DNA of 46,813 nt from an uncultured Lachnospiraceae bacterium (GTDB lineage: Bacteria; Bacillota; Clostridia; Lachnospirales; Lachnospiraceae), in NCBI GenBank assembly GCA_902797025.1, contig CADBRN010000057.1:1-46813 (forward strand), given 5' to 3'. The position numbers and the translations under genes are program-made. Position 1 is the first letter of the stretch, and every line of letters begins with the position of its first letter. Of this stretch, positions 25,350-33,615 are shown one piece after another. The notes under the pieces were generated by a model. The model had not been told where the DNA came from, ran no database searches, and saw only the letters and a program-made list of their open reading frames with translations.

Positions 25350-27068
25350 ATGAACGATTTTGATAAAAAACCATTCCCGGAGGAAGACGGATCAACCGTT
25401 CGTTTCACATCCGGCTACCACGAAGAAAAACTGCCATTTGCGAAGTCTGCGGAGGAAGCGCTTCCATCTGTTGCACAGAGTCCTGACGCCCCGTCCTTTG
25501 TTCCGGCGGAAACAGGCGGCGCAGCAGCCGGGGATTCTTCCGTCCCGGAGCGGATCCGTTCCATGCGCAGCATCGCACCGGATTACACAAGATTTCCTTA
25601 CTCGAAGAGCCTTCATTTTTACCGTCAGGGAAAGTGGATGGAGGATTATGAAGAGACGTCGTATGTCTATCACGGACATTTCAGCCGCTATTTTCCGACG
25701 TATCAGACGATGAACAATGATCAGCTGCGCGGCTATTTCGCGTGGCGCACCGGCGTGCGCCGCTTTCTCAAAGCGCTGAATCCCGGCTTTTCCGACGCGG
25801 AGATCATCGCCGCAGCGGAAGCGCTGCCCGAGGGTTCCCGGCTTTTTGACACCGGGCAGTACCTGTCCTTTCTCTATCTCTGGATCTATGAACTGATCTC
25901 GGGGATCGGTGTGACCGAAAAAGAAGGATTTCGGTACCTGCGAATCGCAGACGCACTCGCCGGATCCCGGGATCCGCGTCTCCGAATCCATCTCCGGAGA
26001 TGGACAGCCGATTACGCGATCTACTGCGGTCTTGACCGGTCGCTCATCCTTCCGTATTTTCACACGGATCTCGATGAGGCGATGGAAACCGCGGCCAGGT
26101 TCGAGCGCGGCATTGCCTCCGGGGAGGATTCCGCAGAGCCTTTTCCGGACTTTTCAGCCGTTCACCCCGTGTTTTCCGCGCTCAATACACTCTCAAAAAC
26201 GGACCTGACCCGTTCGCCGCTGTACAGACAGCACAAAGAGGACACCGAGCGCGCCGCGCTGCAGGTCTACCGCGCCGTCTGCCTCTTCTACCGGAACAGC
26301 GGAAAACCGATGCTTCTCGAACAATCCTTCGGCGGAAGAGGGATTTATCCGTACCGGATCTTTGACGCGGCCGTTTTCTACGACTATAAACACTACTCCG
26401 ATTACACGTACGAAGTAGACCGCGCACATATTTTTCACTGCACGAACGGCGTCTGGCGCTGTGAAAAATATCTGATCTCCGATGAAAAAAGCAGGCTGAT
26501 CGGCATGATCTTTCATGAGACGGACTGCATTCTCAGGACACGGCTCCATTTCGGCCGCCCGCTGAAATCCCGGATACGAAGCCGCGTGATGGAATCGATC
26601 CTCGCAGAGGCCATCGACGGATACCTCGCCGAAAAACGGGAGGCACTCCGGCCAAAGGTGCATATCGACCCCGCACATCTCGCATCCATCCGGAGCGACG
26701 CGGCACTGACGCGCGACCGGCTCATCGCCGGGAACGGGCCGGATGAAGAAACAGCAGAGGTACCGTCCGCGGCAGAACCGGCTCCGGCAGAGGCCTCTCC
26801 GGTTCCGGCAGAAGTATCTCCGGTTCCGGCAGAAGTATCTCCGGGTCTGCTCACCGGCGACCAGACCGAATTTCTCCGGCTGCTCCTTTCGGGGAATGGC
26901 TGGAAGGAGTTCGCCGCCTCACACTGTCTGACTCTTTCGATCCTCATCGACGAGATCAATGAAGCATTGTACGACGAAATCGGCGACACCGTCATTGACA
27001 CCTCCGGAGGCGAACCGGAAATCATCGGGGATTACCGGTCCGAGCTTGCCGCTCTCGTTCAGATGTAA
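25350..27068 (+). CDS. TerB_N/TerB_C-domain protein, Shango SngA-like
   Basis: The 572-residue protein has a disordered acidic N-terminus (1-75), then a TerB_N domain (about 80-300; FYRQGKWMEDYEETSYVYHG, QLRGYFAWRTGVRRF and LYLWIYELISGIG). A middle region is followed by a Pro/Ala/Val linker with 21-bp repeats (26778-26840) and a TerB_C-like end (LSILIDEINEALYDEIGDTV...GDYRSELAAL). TerB_N proteins occur with a BrxD-like ATPase and a helicase in the Shango anti-phage system, and both are encoded directly opposite. The three possible starts are GTG 25314, ATG 25323 and ATG 25350; I use the last because GGGAG lies 5 bases upstream. It follows hydF by 75 bases without a terminator and overlaps the helicase gene tail-to-tail by 10 bases. 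Confidence 0.85.
   Translation: MNDFDKKPFPEEDGSTVRFTSGYHEEKLPFAKSAEEALPSVAQSPDAPSFVPAETGGAAAGDSSVPERIRSMRSIAPDYTRFPYSKSLHFYRQGKWMEDYEETSYVYHGHFSRYFPTYQTMNNDQLRGYFAWRTGVRRFLKALNPGFSDAEIIAAAEALPEGSRLFDTGQYLSFLYLWIYELISGIGVTEKEGFRYLRIADALAGSRDPRLRIHLRRWTADYAIYCGLDRSLILPYFHTDLDEAMETAARFERGIASGEDSAEPFPDFSAVHPVFSALNTLSKTDLTRSPLYRQHKEDTERAALQVYRAVCLFYRNSGKPMLLEQSFGGRGIYPYRIFDAAVFYDYKHYSDYTYEVDRAHIFHCTNGVWRCEKYLISDEKSRLIGMIFHETDCILRTRLHFGRPLKSRIRSRVMESILAEAIDGYLAEKREALRPKVHIDPAHLASIRSDAALTRDRLIAGNGPDEETAEVPSAAEPAPAEASPVPAEVSPVPAEVSPGLLTGDQTEFLRLLLSGNGWKEFAASHCLTLSILIDEINEALYDEIGDTVIDTSGGEPEIIGDYRSELAALVQM
26778..26840 (+). repeat. 21-bp tandem repeat in the TerB-protein linker
   Basis: Two identical 21-bp units (26799-26819 and 26820-26840), preceded by one diverged copy (26778-26798), encode PVPAEVS-type heptads. 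The repeat unit keeps the reading frame, so copy number could vary without breaking the gene. Confidence 0.8.
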
Positions 27069-29473
27069 TCGGACTGCTGCAGACTTTTCCGGGACTCTTC
27101 CCGGATGCGCCCCGCCGTATACGTTTTCCAGGAAAGGACCCGGGAGAGCATCCCTTCGACATCCAGGACTCCGTAAGCAAACCCTTTCCGGACGAGTACA
27201 TCCGGTACGAATTCATCGTATTTTTCGAAAACCGGCACCTCATTTTTGTAAAGGAGTTCCATCGCGTCGAGCGGGCGCTCCGCCTGCGCCGTTACGATCT
27301 CGTAAAATGATGCGCGGTCCGCTTTCATCGTGAACTGCATATAATAGGGTTTTGCGCTCTCCAGACCTTTCAGACCCAGAAAACCCGCGCACCGGATCTT
27401 GAGAAAGCGCTCGAGGGCCATAAACGCGTACGTCCCGAGCCACGGAAATAATGCCCACATATCGCCTCCGAGCGGGATCAGCGGCTCATCCAGCAAACCG
27501 GCGTGCCTCGCCATGTCCCGCCCGAGCGCAATCCTGACCGCCGCGTTCTGCATCAGATAAGGATACGGCTGATCTTCTTCGAGTACCTGTTTCATCCGTT
27601 CCAGAACGTGCGTATGAATGTCGCCCGGACACTCTCCAAAGTAAGCCGGAACATTGCCTTTCACCATGTGGCAGTATACGCTGTGACGTCTGTGATCCAC
27701 TTCTTCGACGACCCAGACATGCCCGGCGATGGCAATTTTGTCGCCGACCGGCGGCGGTTTCACGATCGTTCCGAGTTCTTCCGAATCCGCTCTTACGGTA
27801 TACTCCTCATTTTCCTGAAAAACCGCATAGAAGCGGTAGGAATTTGTGATTCGTTCACCGGCAAGCCCGACGATCAGTCCGCCTCTCTCCGTCGTCTGAA
27901 TATGATCGATCGCGATCAGGTGACGCAGCAAAATCCGGTAATCGTCCTGCGAAATCCGGTAAAAACAGGAAAGTGTACGAACCCGCGCGGCGAGCTCCGC
28001 CGGTGTCATCTCTCCTCCGCCCGCCAGCGTGCTCATCGTCTGATGATAGAGCAGGCTGTAGGGAAGACGGTCGAGACGCGGCGGCTCCACCCACCTCTCT
28101 TCGAGGTAAACCTGGACAAGCGCAATTCCCTGTACCAATTTCCACGGCACATTCTCAGGAAGCATCGCGCGCGGTTCCGGAGGATCCTCGCGCATGACAA
28201 ACCACATCTCCGGCGGCTGTCCCCGCCTTCCGGTCCTCCCCATTCTCTGCAGAAAGGACGACACGGTAAACGGTGCATCCAGCTGAAACGCTCTCTCCAG
28301 CCTCCCGATATCAATTCCGAGCTCCAGCGTCGATGTCGTGACCGTCGTCAGCATCGCCTCCTCATCCTTCATCGCATCCTCTGCGGTCATGCGCAGTGAC
28401 GCGGACAGATTGCCGTGATGGATCATGAACCGGTCCGGCTCGTGCTTTGCCTCGCAATACTGGCGGAGCGTCGTCGTCACAGTCTCCGCCTCCTCCCGTG
28501 AATTGCAAAACACGAGACACTTTCGCCCGCGGGTATGCTCAAATATATATCCGATACCCGGGTCCGCCGCTTTCGGGGCAGAATCCGAAGCCGGATCCGC
28601 CGCCGGCAGCGGATCCGCGGCGAAAGACGGCTGTTCCTGCGCTGCTCCGGACGACTGTTCCTGTGTCCCTCCGGAAGGCTGTGACACGGGAACGACGTAA
28701 GCGTCGATCACATCGTCCCGCTCTGTCCCGCCCGCACCGGATCCCTTCCCGTCCACGTCCGACCCCTGCGGGCCGGTCACGTAGAAGTGTTCCATCGAAA
28801 GGCGCCACGTCTCCTTCGGACCCTCAATTTTCGGGATAATCATCCCCCGCCCGGTTCCTGACGAAAGAAATCTTCCTGTCGCCTCCAGGTCCCCGACCGT
28901 CGCGGAAAGCCCGATGCGGCGCGGTCTGCATCCGGCCATCCGCTGGAGGCGCTCAAGAAGACAGAGCGTCTGAGCGCCGCGGTCCCCGCGCATCAGAGAA
29001 TGGACCTCGTCAATCACGACAAACCGCAGATCCGAAAAGAGACGGCCAAGCGCCGCATGTTTGTGAAGCATCAGTGCCTCAAGCGATTCCGGCGTGATCT
29101 GAAGTATCCCGGAGGGATGCTTCATCATCTTATTTTTGTGGGACCAGGGGACGTCGCCGTGCCAGTGCCACACCGGAATACCCGCGTCCGCACAGAGATC
29201 ATTCAGGCGCGTGAACTGATCATTGATCAGCGCTTTCAGCGGTCCGACGTACAGGACGCCGACCGAGGAGGGCGGATCTTCAGACAGGAGCGTCAGGATG
29301 GGAAAAAATGCAGCTTCTGTCTTTCCGGATGCCGTCGACGCACAAAGCAGAAGATTTTCCTCCGTATTAAAAATGGCGTCTCCTGCGGCGACCTGGATCG
29401 CACGCAGAGACTGCCACTGATTCCGATAGATGTATTCCTGAACAAATGGTGCATACCGCTCGTATACGTTCAT
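27059..29473 (-). CDS. Lhr/BrxHI-like DEAD/DEAH-box helicase, Shango helicase-like
   Basis: The 804-residue superfamily-2 helicase has a Q-like N-terminus (YRNQWQSLRAIQ), motif I ASTASGKTEAAF, motif Ia YVGPLKALINDQF, motif II VVIDEVHSLMRG and motif III LSATVGD. The second RecA domain follows (KCLVFCNSREEAETV; TSTLELGIDIG; QRMGRTGRRGQ), then a long C-terminal region as in Lhr-type enzymes. An Ala/Pro/Ser-rich insert of about 75 residues (around 235-310) separates the RecA domains. ATG 29473 with GAGG 6 bases upstream is preferred; GTG at 29485 overlaps the ATPase stop. It is translated downstream of the ATPase gene from one transcript. Its partner TerB gene converges on it, with a 10-base overlap of coding ends. 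Confidence 0.9.
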   Translation of the reverse strand: MNVYERYAPFVQEYIYRNQWQSLRAIQVAAGDAIFNTEENLLLCASTASGKTEAAFFPILTLLSEDPPSSVGVLYVGPLKALINDQFTRLNDLCADAGIPVWHWHGDVPWSHKNKMMKHPSGILQITPESLEALMLHKHAALGRLFSDLRFVVIDEVHSLMRGDRGAQTLCLLERLQRMAGCRPRRIGLSATVGDLEATGRFLSSGTGRGMIIPKIEGPKETWRLSMEHFYVTGPQGSDVDGKGSGAGGTERDDVIDAYVVPVSQPSGGTQEQSSGAAQEQPSFAADPLPAADPASDSAPKAADPGIGYIFEHTRGRKCLVFCNSREEAETVTTTLRQYCEAKHEPDRFMIHHGNLSASLRMTAEDAMKDEEAMLTTVTTSTLELGIDIGRLERAFQLDAPFTVSSFLQRMGRTGRRGQPPEMWFVMREDPPEPRAMLPENVPWKLVQGIALVQVYLEERWVEPPRLDRLPYSLLYHQTMSTLAGGGEMTPAELAARVRTLSCFYRISQDDYRILLRHLIAIDHIQTTERGGLIVGLAGERITNSYRFYAVFQENEEYTVRADSEELGTIVKPPPVGDKIAIAGHVWVVEEVDHRRHSVYCHMVKGNVPAYFGECPGDIHTHVLERMKQVLEEDQPYPYLMQNAAVRIALGRDMARHAGLLDEPLIPLGGDMWALFPWLGTYAFMALERFLKIRCAGFLGLKGLESAKPYYMQFTMKADRASFYEIVTAQAERPLDAMELLYKNEVPVFEKYDEFVPDVLVRKGFAYGVLDVEGMLSRVLSWKTYTAGRIREESRKSLQQSDYI

Positions 29474-29481
29474 AACACGCC

Positions 29482-30825
29482 TCACAGCTGAAATTCCGCA
29501 AAACTGCGGTTTCCGCTTTGAAAGGATTCCTCCTGTTCCGCCAGAGGATCTTTTGCATACTCAAATTCGCCGGAGTTGAGCAGTGCCTCCGCCGTCAGAT
29601 CCGGTCTCTGGCAAAGAATGTCCGCAAGCTCGATGAAATCGCGGATCACTTCCCTCGGAGTGATATGCGAATCGGCCCCGATCCGTCCATACTCAATCCG
29701 GATGAATGTCTCCAGATCCGCGTCGGTAAGCTTCTTCTCATACCCGTACAACTGTGCGTGGATATCCGCAAGTTTTCCACAGAGAACAAGCATCTCCTCA
29801 GGCGAAAGCGCCTCCAGGCGAATGACCGGTCCCAGCAGATCCCGCACGCCGCTGTGCGAAAATTTCCCCTCCTGCAGCCTTGACCGAAGCGCCTCATAGC
29901 TGTAAACGCCGCGCCGGGTATCCTCGATGCACTGCGGCGTTCCGCACATCAGAAAACCGAGATATCTCGCTTTTCCCTGCAGCGTATCGTTGTACATCGT
30001 CAGGATTTTTTCATAATTATTATTCCGCGTGACGCTCTGGGGGATCTTGTAAATATTGACGAGCTCATCGATCATGATCATCATGCCCGAATAACCCGCC
30101 TGCCGCAGGAACCAGGCGTAAAGCTTCATGTATTCATACCAGTCATCATCCGTGACGATGATATTCACCCCGAGCTCTCTTCTGGCGTCCGTTTTCGTCG
30201 CATACTCGCCGCGAAACCATTTGAGGATCTTCGCCTTCATCTCATCGTCGCCGCTTCGGTCGGCATTGTAATACATCGAGAGAAGCTTTGCAAAATCAAA
30301 TCCGTGCACAAGCTCGTTCATCGAAGCGATCACAGAATAAATGCGTTTCCCGACTTCATCCGAAAATGATGCCTCCGACGGATCGATTCCCCCGGCTGCC
30401 GTATCCGCCTTCACACCTGCGATCCAGCGGTCAAGAATCAGCGGAAGGGCCCCGCCCTCCGGGCGCGTCTTCGTCGACATGTTCTGCACAAGTTCCCTGT
30501 AGGTGGCAAGTCCCTGCCCTCTCGTACCGCAAAGCCTCCGTTCCGGCGAAAGATCCGCATCCACGACAACAAACCCCCGGTCCATCACATAGTTCCGGAT
30601 GGTCTGCAGCAGAAAGCTCTTTCCGCTTCCGTATTTGCCCACGATAAAGCGAAATGATGCGCCGCCGTCCACTATGATATCCACGTCTCCAAGCAGCGCG
30701 GCGATCTCATTTTTCCGTCCGACCGTGATATAAGGAAGTCCGATGCGCGGCACGACGCCGCCTTTGAGCGACTGAATCACAGCATTCGCAATCCGCTTCG
30801 GTACTTTTTTTCGAATCTCTGTCAA
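29482..30825 (-). CDS. BrxD-like P-loop ATPase (DUF2791 type), Shango ATPase-like
   Basis: The 447-residue AAA-type ATPase has the BrxC/BrxD-family opening VIQSLKGGVVPRIGLPYITV, Walker A RFIVGKYGSGKSFLL, the acidic segment VVVDADLSPERRL and Walker B GMMIMIDELVNIYK, then arginine-rich C-terminal helices. The only start with a good ribosome binding site is TTG at 30825, which has GGAGG 6 bases upstream; there is no early ATG. It precedes the helicase gene, separated by 8 bases (or overlapping if the helicase uses GTG). BrxD plus BrxHI pairs occur in type-2 BREX, but none of the Pgl/BREX methylase or phosphatase genes is here. With the TerB protein the set matches Shango. Confidence 0.88.
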   Translation of the reverse strand: MTEIRKKVPKRIANAVIQSLKGGVVPRIGLPYITVGRKNEIAALLGDVDIIVDGGASFRFIVGKYGSGKSFLLQTIRNYVMDRGFVVVDADLSPERRLCGTRGQGLATYRELVQNMSTKTRPEGGALPLILDRWIAGVKADTAAGGIDPSEASFSDEVGKRIYSVIASMNELVHGFDFAKLLSMYYNADRSGDDEMKAKILKWFRGEYATKTDARRELGVNIIVTDDDWYEYMKLYAWFLRQAGYSGMMIMIDELVNIYKIPQSVTRNNNYEKILTMYNDTLQGKARYLGFLMCGTPQCIEDTRRGVYSYEALRSRLQEGKFSHSGVRDLLGPVIRLEALSPEEMLVLCGKLADIHAQLYGYEKKLTDADLETFIRIEYGRIGADSHITPREVIRDFIELADILCQRPDLTAEALLNSGEFEYAKDPLAEQEESFQSGNRSFAEFQL

Positions 30826-30866
30826 AGCAGGCCTCCGTAAATACAATCCACCAAAACAGCAAGGCC

Positions 30867-30895
30867 ATTATAGCACAGACGCGAAAATCGCACAA
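30867..30895 (-). promoter_or_regulatory. Promoter of the ATPase-helicase operon
   Basis: On the minus strand TTGTGC (30895-30890), 17-base spacer, TATAAT (30872-30867) with extended TGC before it. The leader is only about 35 bases. Confidence 0.65.
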
Positions 30896-30926
30896 CTGTT
30901 CGATACTTTTCAGGCGCAGCCCTCAG

Positions 30927-30958
30927 AAAAGCCGGCCGGTTCAAACGAACCGGCCGGC
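30927..30958 (-). terminator. Terminator after htrA
   Basis: GCCGGCCGGTTC (30931-30942) and GAACCGGCCGGC (30947-30958) are a perfect 12-bp stem with loop AAAC, followed by TTTT on the minus strand. Confidence 0.75.
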
Positions 30959-31014
30959 CGTTACCGCCGCATCTGTCTGCGCAGATATTCGGATCGGATC
31001 GAAGGATCGAAAGC

Positions 31015-32406
31015 TCACGGGGTCTGCTGATTCTGACCGTTTCCATCCTGACTCTGCTGACTGCTCTGACTTTCGAGATCCGACTTGCTCTCGAGCGTTA
31101 CGGTAAAAGTCTGCTCCTTGTACTCACCGTCGTCTGCCCGTTCCGCTGTGATCGTCACATTCTCGCCTGCCTTGTAATACTGCAGCTGTTCCTTGAGCTC
31201 GTCCAGCGTGCTCACGCTCTGGCCGTTGATCTTCGTGATAACGTCGCCCTTCTTCAATCCCGCGTTTGCCGCGGCTCCGCCTTTATTCGCCGTGATAATG
31301 CAGATACCTTCCGGCATATTGTAGACCTGCGCGTACTGACTTGTGACATCCGCGCCGGAGATTCCGAGGTATCCGCGCTCGTCCTCGGCGACCACGGTCT
31401 TTGTCTCCTGCTTCATCAGATTGTCCAGGATCGGCTCCGCCTTCGAGGTCGGGATCGCGTAACCCATGTTGTCGACGGTCGTTCCGTTCGTGGATGTGCT
31501 TTTTCCCTCATTAATTCCGATCAGCTCACCCTCCATATTCAGCAGCGCGCCGCCGCTGTTTCCGGGGTTGATCGCGGCATCCGTCTGAATCAGACCCTCG
31601 GATTTCGTTCCGTCCGACGTCTGCAGCGTGCGGTTCAAAGCGCTGACGTACCCGCTGGTGACCGACTGGCCATAGCCGAGCGCATTGCCGATCGCAACAA
31701 CCCGCTCGCCGAGCTGAAGGCTGTCCGAATCCCCGATCTTGATGATGGAAATCTGTTTCTTCGTATCATCCTTGATATCCGATTTTTTCACTGCGATCAC
31801 TGCGAGATCGTTGTCTGAATCGGTTCCCTTGATGCTTGCCGAGACGACCGACTCATCGATAAACCCCACGGAAAGCTCCTGGGCGCCTGACACAACATGC
31901 TCATTCGTCGCGATCAGATATTCGTCGTCATTCTCACCGACGATCACACCGGTACCCGCTCCCGACACTTCATACTGCTGTGACTGCCCGAAGTAATTCT
32001 GCATTTCCTGCACCGACATCGTCGAAATCGTCACCATCGAAGGCATCGCGGTTGACGCGACCTTCTCCACCGATGTATCGCCGGCCGTGCTGCTTCCGGT
32101 TCCGGAAGATGCATTCTGACCGTCTGACGTGCTGATTTTCGCAGTCCCTCCGCCTGATTTTGTTCCGTTGTCACTCGTCACCGCCGCACCGGATCCTGAT
32201 ATTGTCCGTGCGGTATAACTGGTGGCAAACGCTGTGCCTCCGGCGATCAGTCCGAAAACGAGCGCCATCGCGATTACCCGGATCCACGGATGACTTTTCT
32301 TCGGACGCTCCGGCTTTTTCTCTCCGAAATCATTATGATTCGCATTCTGATCCGACCCGTTATAACCGGTATTTTGATACTGATAGTCGTTGTAATTGTA
32401 ATCCAT
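31015..32406 (-). CDS. htrA: HtrA/DegP-like membrane-anchored serine protease with PDZ domain
   Basis: The 463-residue envelope quality-control protease has a polar Tyr/Asn-rich cytosolic N-terminus (MDYNYNDYQYQNTGYNG), one membrane anchor (about 43-65) and a Ser/Gly-rich linker. In the trypsin-like domain, the catalytic His is in IATNEHVVSG, the Asp in DSDNDLAVIAV and the Ser in NPGNSGGALLN. A C-terminal PDZ domain follows (GLKKGDVITKINGQSVSTLDEL), then an acidic Gln/Ser tail. This layout is standard for Firmicutes HtrA. The start at 32406 is chosen because GGGGAAGG lies just upstream and the upstream in-frame extension is poorly conserved in kind. It is usually controlled by cell-wall or protein stress; no operator is obvious. 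Confidence 0.94.
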   Translation of the reverse strand: MDYNYNDYQYQNTGYNGSDQNANHNDFGEKKPERPKKSHPWIRVIAMALVFGLIAGGTAFATSYTARTISGSGAAVTSDNGTKSGGGTAKISTSDGQNASSGTGSSTAGDTSVEKVASTAMPSMVTISTMSVQEMQNYFGQSQQYEVSGAGTGVIVGENDDEYLIATNEHVVSGAQELSVGFIDESVVSASIKGTDSDNDLAVIAVKKSDIKDDTKKQISIIKIGDSDSLQLGERVVAIGNALGYGQSVTSGYVSALNRTLQTSDGTKSEGLIQTDAAINPGNSGGALLNMEGELIGINEGKSTSTNGTTVDNMGYAIPTSKAEPILDNLMKQETKTVVAEDERGYLGISGADVTSQYAQVYNMPEGICIITANKGGAAANAGLKKGDVITKINGQSVSTLDELKEQLQYYKAGENVTITAERADDGEYKEQTFTVTLESKSDLESQSSQQSQDGNGQNQQTP

Positions 32407-32587
32407 GATCCTTCCCCTTCTGTCCTCTGCAATCGAATACTGCAGTCGTTCTTTTCTATATTTGTACTCTATCGAAGCTTTGTGTTGAAAAATCGTCAAA
32501 TATGTGAAGGAATTATGTTCTAAAACTTTCCATACCGAAAACTCGTGCAGACCCTTCGCTCTCTAGCAGCCACAGCGGCCGGCTCAC

Positions 32588-33541
32588 TCATGTGTTTTTT
32601 GCTGGAAGCGGCGGGATCTGTGTCATGATCACTGCAGAAAAAACGAGTCCGCAGCCGAAAAGCTCGCGCCCGCTCATCGTCTGGCCGAGGAGAAGCCAGC
32701 CCCCGATACCCGAGAAAACGGATTCCATACTCATCGCGATCGACGCGGGCGCCGGATCTGCATACTTCTGCCCGATGATCTGCAGAGTGTAACCGATGGC
32801 GCTTGACCCGATGCCGCAGTACAGGAGCGGAATCAGAATCGATGCCACATTGCTCCAGCTGACCGTCTCAAAAAACAGCATCCCGAACAGCGAGAGAATT
32901 CCGCAGACGAAAAACTGCAGAAATGACAGAGTCAGGCCGTCCACCCGGCTGAAATGATCAATCAGGAGGATCTGTGCGCTGAAGGCGAATGCATCGAGAA
33001 GCATCAGCAAATCGCCCAGATACACATTTGAGACGCCGCCCGCAAGGCAAAGCATATACATGCCGAGAAGGCAGACCCCGGCGGCAGTCAGCGTAACCGG
33101 CCGCGGTTTTTTTCCGAGGAAAATCGAGGCGATCGCGACGATGACGACGTATGTGGCGGTCAGAAATCCCGCCCTTCCCGAGCTCGCGACTCCCTCCGGG
33201 TAGATCTGCATGCCATATTGCTGAAGTCCGATCCCGAAAAACAGCGCAATTCCGCAGAGAGTCCCCGCTGTCAGCACCGTCTTCCGGTTCTGGCAGAAAA
33301 ATGACGGTTCATCCGGATCGGCCGCGCATCCGGCGGCAAGCAGCGTATCGCACAAAACGCCTTTCTTTTTCCGCACAGTCTGGACTCCGCAGAGCAGCGC
33401 GGCGGCGATCAGACTTCGCAGGCAATTGAATGTAAACGTTCCTACGTGATGATCGACAACAATATCCTGTGCCGGAAAAGACATTCCCCAGATCAGGGAT
33501 GCGGACAGCAGGATGAAAACACCTTTCATATTTCTGGACAT
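32588..33541 (-). CDS. DMT-superfamily (EamA) transporter
   Basis: The 317-residue ten-helix transporter starts VFILLSASLIWGMSFPAQDIV, typical of EamA proteins, and has the central signature EGVASSGRAGFLTATYVVIV. The second repeat ends YADPAPASIAMSMESVFSGIGGWLLLGQ. A cytosolic loop of about 40 residues (Lys-rich, then Cys/Asp/Pro-rich CAADPDEPSFFCQNRK, near 56-90) is longer than usual. GGAGG lies 8 bases before the ATG. The substrate is unknown. It sits between htrA and the L,D-transpeptidase on the same strand, with gaps too wide to assume one operon. Confidence 0.93.
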   Translation of the reverse strand: MSRNMKGVFILLSASLIWGMSFPAQDIVVDHHVGTFTFNCLRSLIAAALLCGVQTVRKKKGVLCDTLLAAGCAADPDEPSFFCQNRKTVLTAGTLCGIALFFGIGLQQYGMQIYPEGVASSGRAGFLTATYVVIVAIASIFLGKKPRPVTLTAAGVCLLGMYMLCLAGGVSNVYLGDLLMLLDAFAFSAQILLIDHFSRVDGLTLSFLQFFVCGILSLFGMLFFETVSWSNVASILIPLLYCGIGSSAIGYTLQIIGQKYADPAPASIAMSMESVFSGIGGWLLLGQTMSGRELFGCGLVFSAVIMTQIPPLPAKNT

Positions 33542-33615
33542 AAAAATTCCTCCGGGCCGGCAGTCCGGCTGTACCGATTACAACCAGAATATTTTGCCAG
33601 TACCCGGAGGCAATG

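Noticed and set aside
25350..30825. Type-2 BREX or DISARM locus
   Set aside because: BrxD-like and BrxHI-like proteins are present, but the methylase, PglZ phosphatase and other required genes are not; the TerB partner points to Shango instead.
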